From: a candidate division CSSED10-310 bacterium
Lineage (GTDB): Bacteria; CSSED10-310; JAFGDC01
Direction: 5' to 3'
Assembly: GCA_016932295.1 (NCBI GenBank)
Contig: JAFGDC010000116.1
Location: forward strand, 1-8,231
DNA: 8,231 nucleotides
The notes beneath the pieces were generated by a model. That model ran no database searches. It saw nothing but the letters and a program-made list of their open reading frames with translations, and was not told the origin of the DNA. Made by a program: the position numbers and the translations under genes. Below are positions 4,791 to 8,231 of the stretch, one piece after another (within the stretch, counting starts at the first letter, position 1; the number at the start of each line of letters is the position of its first letter).

Positions 4791-7010
4791 ATGACCGGAC
4801 GACTGCTGCTGGCGTGTTTTCTTCTGTGGTGTGCTGGTTCCTGCTTCGCGGCTCAACAAGACCTGCCGAATGTGCTGCTGGTATCATTGGATACAGTGCG
4901 CGCCGATCATCTCTCCGCCTATGGGTATGATCGTTGGGTAACGCCGATGATGGATCGTCTTTCCAAGAACGGAACATTGTTCGTGCGGTGTACGTCCCAG
5001 GCTCCCTGGACGCTGCCCTCACACATGTCAGTGTTCACCGGTATGTATACCGCATCCCATGGCGTCGACACCGATGGCGTCGCCCTGCCGGAGATCATAC
5101 CCACGGTGGGCGAGTTGTTCGCCGCGGCGGGATACAGGACCGCCGGTTTTATCAGCGCGGGATATGTGGGTCCGGCGTTTGGGTTCCAGCGTGGTTTCGA
5201 TACGTATATCAAGATCCCCAGCCCACTGGAGCATGGCACCGAGAAGATCACCGCCAGCGGCATGGATTTCCTGGATACCTGGCACAAGGATGACTCCGGT
5301 TCGCCGTTCTTCCTGTTTCTTCATTACCTCGATGCCCATACGCCCTATGATCCACCGCCGCCATTGGACAGGCTCTTCGATCCGGAGTACAAGGGTTCCA
5401 TGACCGGCTGGGCAAAGGATTTCAGCAGGTATTTCAATCCCAATGTACCCTTCGAGAATCCCGCGGATCTTCGACATCTTGTAGCGCTTTACGACGGTGA
5501 ACTCAGGCGCGTCGACAACGGCCTTGGTCACGTTATCGACAAGCTCGGCGACCTCGGTGTCTACGAAAACACGATCATCGTGGTGTTTTCCGATCACGGT
5601 GAAGAGTTCAAGGAGCACGCCGGCCTGGATCATGGCCGGACGCTCTACGCCGAGCAGATCCACACACCGCTGCTGGTCATTTTTCCGCGCAAGTGGCCGG
5701 TAGGTATGATCATCGATGATCCGGTGCAGAATATCGATATTCTCCCCACACTGCTGTCCCTGGCCGGCCGTCAGATTCCTTTCACCATCGAAGGCAAGAA
5801 CCTGCTGCCGCTGGTGCGCCCAAAGTTATTCCAGCGGATGTTTTACAAGCATCACAGGGCGACGTTCTCGCAGACGAACCGGCCCAACCTGCGGCTGAGC
5901 ACCGTGGTCATGGACAACTACAAGTTTGTTTTGAAGGACAAGCCACGAGAACTCAAGGAATTGTATGATCTGGACAATGATGCCGCCGAACTCCACAACC
6001 TGGTGGAGGAGAAGCCCGAACAGGCCGAACAGCTTTTCGGGGTCCTGGCCGACTGGCTGGCGGAGACCTACCTGAAGAAAGGGCAGACCCAGCCGGCGGT
6101 CATGGACGACGAGACCATCGATCATCTCCGTAAGATCGGCTACAACTTCGCCGGCATATCCAAGGCCGCCGAAGGCGCATTGAACGGACCTCAGGGATTG
6201 GCCATAAGTCCGCGGGGGCGTTTGTACGTGGCTGATACATTGAACGATCAGATCAAGGTTCTGAATGATGAAAAGCAGATTGTGGCGTCGCTTGGCTCTG
6301 GTTTCGGCGCCGATTTCTGGGCCGAAGGGGAATTCCATGTCCCGGTCTATCTCGCCTTTGACGGCAAGGGCTTCCTGTATGCCTCGGAACTGGGCAACAA
6401 GCGAGTCCAGTGCCTGGATGCGAGTCGCCAGTTCCACCATTTTATTCAGGCGGGAAGCACGAGTGGGCTGACCGATGTCGCAGGCATTGCGGTGGATAAG
6501 GATGAGTACCTTTACGTGTGTGATCCGGAAGGCAAAAAAATCGTGGTATTCGATCCCACCGGTCACCCCTCCGCCACCATCACCTCGCTGGAACCGGGCG
6601 GGATTCGATTCAACCGGCCCGTCTGCATCGGCGTTCTGGATGACAAAACTATATACGTGGGCGACGTCGGCCTCGAGAAGATTCTGGTTTTCTCGGTTGA
6701 CGGCTCTCTAATCAATGAGTGGCGCGTTCCTTCCTGGCGGGTGTATTCCAATCCCCGCATCCAGGTTCCCTATCCTCACCTCGCCGTACATCGGACCGGG
6801 TCACTGCTGTACGTCACCGATCCTAGCGCGGGCGGGATCATTCGGTACACCCTGGATGGCAAGCAGCGGCTCTTCTACCGGCATCCCGAGCGGATCGACA
6901 AGCCAACCGGCCTGGCCGTATCGGAGGACGGACTTATCCATGTGTCCGATTACACCGCCAACACCATCATCACGCTTGACGACGATGCATTTCTGAAACG
7001 CAACGATTAG
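4791..7010 (+). CDS. Secreted sulfatase/phosphotransferase-superfamily protein fused to an NHL beta-propeller
   Basis: The protein has 739 residues. Residues 1-20 form a signal peptide (MTGR, hydrophobic core, CFA before Ala21), so it acts in the periplasm or outside. Residues 27 to about 370 are an alkaline-phosphatase-superfamily (PF00884-type) domain: metal ligand D34 in SLDTVRAD, nucleophile region WTLPSH with T74, HYLDAHTPYDPP, FSDHGEE (D268, H269) and LDHG (D280, H281). The typical tail ELYDLDNDAAELHNL is also present. True sulfatases have CxPSR or SxPSR, whose Cys or Ser becomes formylglycine; here Thr and His replace Cys and Arg. A phosphate-type transferase or hydrolase, as with Thr-nucleophile lipoteichoic-acid and phosphoethanolamine enzymes, is therefore as likely as a sulfatase. 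Residues 466-730 contain six NHL-like blades (466-492, 517-543, 562-588, 609-635, 660-687, 704-730) with repeated LAV...LYVxD patterns, probably a propeller binding glycan or protein. An alternative is a lipoprotein cut before Cys18 (AGSC), but the lipobox is poor. Substrate unknown. Confidence 0.85.
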   Translation: MTGRLLLACFLLWCAGSCFAAQQDLPNVLLVSLDTVRADHLSAYGYDRWVTPMMDRLSKNGTLFVRCTSQAPWTLPSHMSVFTGMYTASHGVDTDGVALPEIIPTVGELFAAAGYRTAGFISAGYVGPAFGFQRGFDTYIKIPSPLEHGTEKITASGMDFLDTWHKDDSGSPFFLFLHYLDAHTPYDPPPPLDRLFDPEYKGSMTGWAKDFSRYFNPNVPFENPADLRHLVALYDGELRRVDNGLGHVIDKLGDLGVYENTIIVVFSDHGEEFKEHAGLDHGRTLYAEQIHTPLLVIFPRKWPVGMIIDDPVQNIDILPTLLSLAGRQIPFTIEGKNLLPLVRPKLFQRMFYKHHRATFSQTNRPNLRLSTVVMDNYKFVLKDKPRELKELYDLDNDAAELHNLVEEKPEQAEQLFGVLADWLAETYLKKGQTQPAVMDDETIDHLRKIGYNFAGISKAAEGALNGPQGLAISPRGRLYVADTLNDQIKVLNDEKQIVASLGSGFGADFWAEGEFHVPVYLAFDGKGFLYASELGNKRVQCLDASRQFHHFIQAGSTSGLTDVAGIAVDKDEYLYVCDPEGKKIVVFDPTGHPSATITSLEPGGIRFNRPVCIGVLDDKTIYVGDVGLEKILVFSVDGSLINEWRVPSWRVYSNPRIQVPYPHLAVHRTGSLLYVTDPSAGGIIRYTLDGKQRLFYRHPERIDKPTGLAVSEDGLIHVSDYTANTIITLDDDAFLKRND

Positions 7011-7045
7011 TCGGTGGTGCCTGTCCCGGGAATCCGCGTCGCCGG

Positions 7046-8068
7046 TCAGAACAATTTGCCCTGGTAGTTGACTTCCCTGAGGACTTTTTCAGCCTGGATC
7101 AGATACTTGTAGTACTCGACCGTCTTGGTCTTGATACCGGCCTCCACCAGGCCGGCGCGCAGTGCATTGTGGATTTCACAGATACCGTCGAACGGTGTCC
7201 TGTCAATGGTGAAACCCAGGCGGTCCCTGATCTTGTCGAAGTTCACGTGATAGGTGCGCTTGTCCGGATCGTCCGGGACGCATTCCAGTGTGGTGTTGGG
7301 TATGGCGCTGGAAACGATCTTGGCGAGTGGTTCCACCTGGTAGTTCTGGGTCGTGCAGCCGACATTGAAAATTTCGCCGTTCACCTGGTCGGCGGGGGCG
7401 TTGGCTGCGAGCCAGAAGGCCTTGCAGACGTCCCTCACATGCACCACCGGCCGCCACTGTTTGCCGCCGCCCAAGACGTAGATCTTGCCGTGTTTGTAAG
7501 CGTAATATGTCATGATGTTGATAATCAGGTCGAAGCGCATCTTGGGTGACAGTCCATAAACGGTTGCATTTCTCAGGCAGGTGACGTGGAAATCGTCGCT
7601 CGCCAGGCGCAGGATGGCTTGTTCGGCGGCGTGCTTGGAATGCGCGTAGACGGAGACCGGTGAGATTGGTGACGTCTCATCCAGGCTGATGGATTTGCCG
7701 TGGCCATAAATACTGCATGAAGACGAGAAAAGGTAGGTTGCAACGCCGTGATCCCTGGCGAGCGTGGCGACCCTGATACAACCATCGCGGTTGATGGACA
7801 TGGTGAGATCGGGATCGATGTCGCAGGCCGGATCGTTGGCCAGGCCGGCCAGATCCATGACCACGTCGATGCCGTTGAGTAATTCGGGATCGAAAAAGCG
7901 GATGTCTTCCTTGAGAAGCCGGAATTGTGGATGGTTCAGCATGCCGGACAGGGATTCCAGACCGAAAAAACAACGATCCATGACGGTGACGTTGCAGCCT
8001 TGGTCGAGAAGGTAGCCGGCCAGTACCGAACCGATATATCCAGCTCCACCGGTTATCATCACATGCAT
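7046..8068 (-). CDS. NAD-dependent epimerase/dehydratase (extended SDR) for nucleotide sugars
   Basis: The protein (340 residues) carries the Rossmann signature GGAGYIG (7-13), D31 at the end of strand 2 (favouring NAD), LAGLANDP (73-80), the Ser-rich active-site strand SSSCSIYG (116-122) and the catalytic YAHSK (Tyr141, Lys145). Then come a CLRNATVYG segment, RPVVHVRDV and FNVG near the C-terminus, as in UDP-glucose 4-epimerase-like and dTDP-sugar dehydratase-like enzymes. It would change the configuration or oxidation of a nucleotide sugar in the cytoplasm. The exact reaction cannot be told. The start is ATG (complement of 8066-8068), 9 nt after AAAGGAGG (complement of 8078-8085), one of the best ribosome sites in the window. 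It converges on the sulfatase-like gene with only 35 nt between stops and is transcribed from its own promoter, so it belongs to the neighbourhood by content rather than by operon. Confidence 0.88.
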   Translation of the reverse strand: MHVMITGGAGYIGSVLAGYLLDQGCNVTVMDRCFFGLESLSGMLNHPQFRLLKEDIRFFDPELLNGIDVVMDLAGLANDPACDIDPDLTMSINRDGCIRVATLARDHGVATYLFSSSCSIYGHGKSISLDETSPISPVSVYAHSKHAAEQAILRLASDDFHVTCLRNATVYGLSPKMRFDLIINIMTYYAYKHGKIYVLGGGKQWRPVVHVRDVCKAFWLAANAPADQVNGEIFNVGCTTQNYQVEPLAKIVSSAIPNTTLECVPDDPDKRTYHVNFDKIRDRLGFTIDRTPFDGICEIHNALRAGLVEAGIKTKTVEYYKYLIQAEKVLREVNYQGKLF

Positions 8069-8097
8069 AATCCCGCGCCTCCTTTATGGGAAGACCA

Positions 8098-8126
8098 ATG
8101 GTAGCATCGGTGGCGGGGTCAGTCAA
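8098..8126 (-). promoter_or_regulatory. Promoter of the SDR epimerase gene
   Basis: On the minus strand, TTGACT (complement of 8121-8126), a 17-bp spacer and TACCAT (complement of 8098-8103). Transcription would start near 8091, leaving a short leader of about 23 nt that contains the strong ribosome site. The remaining bases to 8231 show no gene. Confidence 0.6.
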
Positions 8127-8231
8127 TGAAGGTAGGGTGTGGACTTTCGTTTTGATATAAGGATTCCGGCTCGGATTCTGTCTGCCGGTGGTAGTGCCGG
8201 GATCAGTTTGAAAGACACTGTGTCGCCCTGC

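Noticed and set aside
8133..8161. Rightward promoter with TATAAG near the window end
   Set aside because: The -10 box is acceptable, but the region 17 bp upstream has no -35 likeness and no gene follows inside the window.

Overview
The window looks like chromosomal DNA from a Gram-negative, proteobacterium-like organism. The evidence is Shine-Dalgarno-led genes, sigma70-type promoters with 17-18 bp spacers, a Tat translocase subunit, a periplasmic sulfatase-superfamily protein and a surface-glycan gene set. The sequence does not fix the genus. No integrase, transposase, CRISPR array or phage gene was seen.

Layout. Positions 1-360 hold no convincing gene but end with a near-consensus promoter (267-295). 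This drives tRNA-Val(UAC) at 361-432 and tRNA-Asp(GUC) at 448-524. A tatA-like gene (544-735) starts only 19 nt after the tRNA-Asp CCA end, so it is probably co-transcribed with the tRNAs. After a 245-nt gap with a candidate promoter come two co-directional genes 14 nt apart: a GT2 (dolichyl-phosphate-mannose-synthase-like) glycosyltransferase (981-1724) and an enlarged relative of the non-hydrolysing UDP-GlcNAc 2-epimerase WecB (1739-3220). A zinc-ribbon plus SAM methyltransferase (3486-4388) and a secreted sulfatase-superfamily/NHL-propeller fusion (4791-7010) follow, each with its own candidate promoter. An extended-SDR sugar-nucleotide epimerase/dehydratase (7046-8068) lies on the opposite strand, converging on the fusion gene, and its promoter is near the right end.

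How the genes may work together (inference). The epimerase-like proteins would supply modified nucleotide sugars and the GT2 enzyme would transfer a sugar, perhaps to a lipid carrier. The methyltransferase would modify a sugar or cap a glycan. The exported fusion protein would act on the finished glycan or envelope in the periplasm. There is no polymerase, flippase or exporter in the window, so it would be one arm of a larger locus or a scattered set of accessory genes.

The most unusual items are the fusion protein, which has Thr where true sulfatases carry the formylglycine-forming Cys/Ser and carries six NHL-like blades; the WecB-like protein, with an N-terminal extension, an internal insertion and altered signature residues; and the tRNA-tRNA-tatA arrangement.
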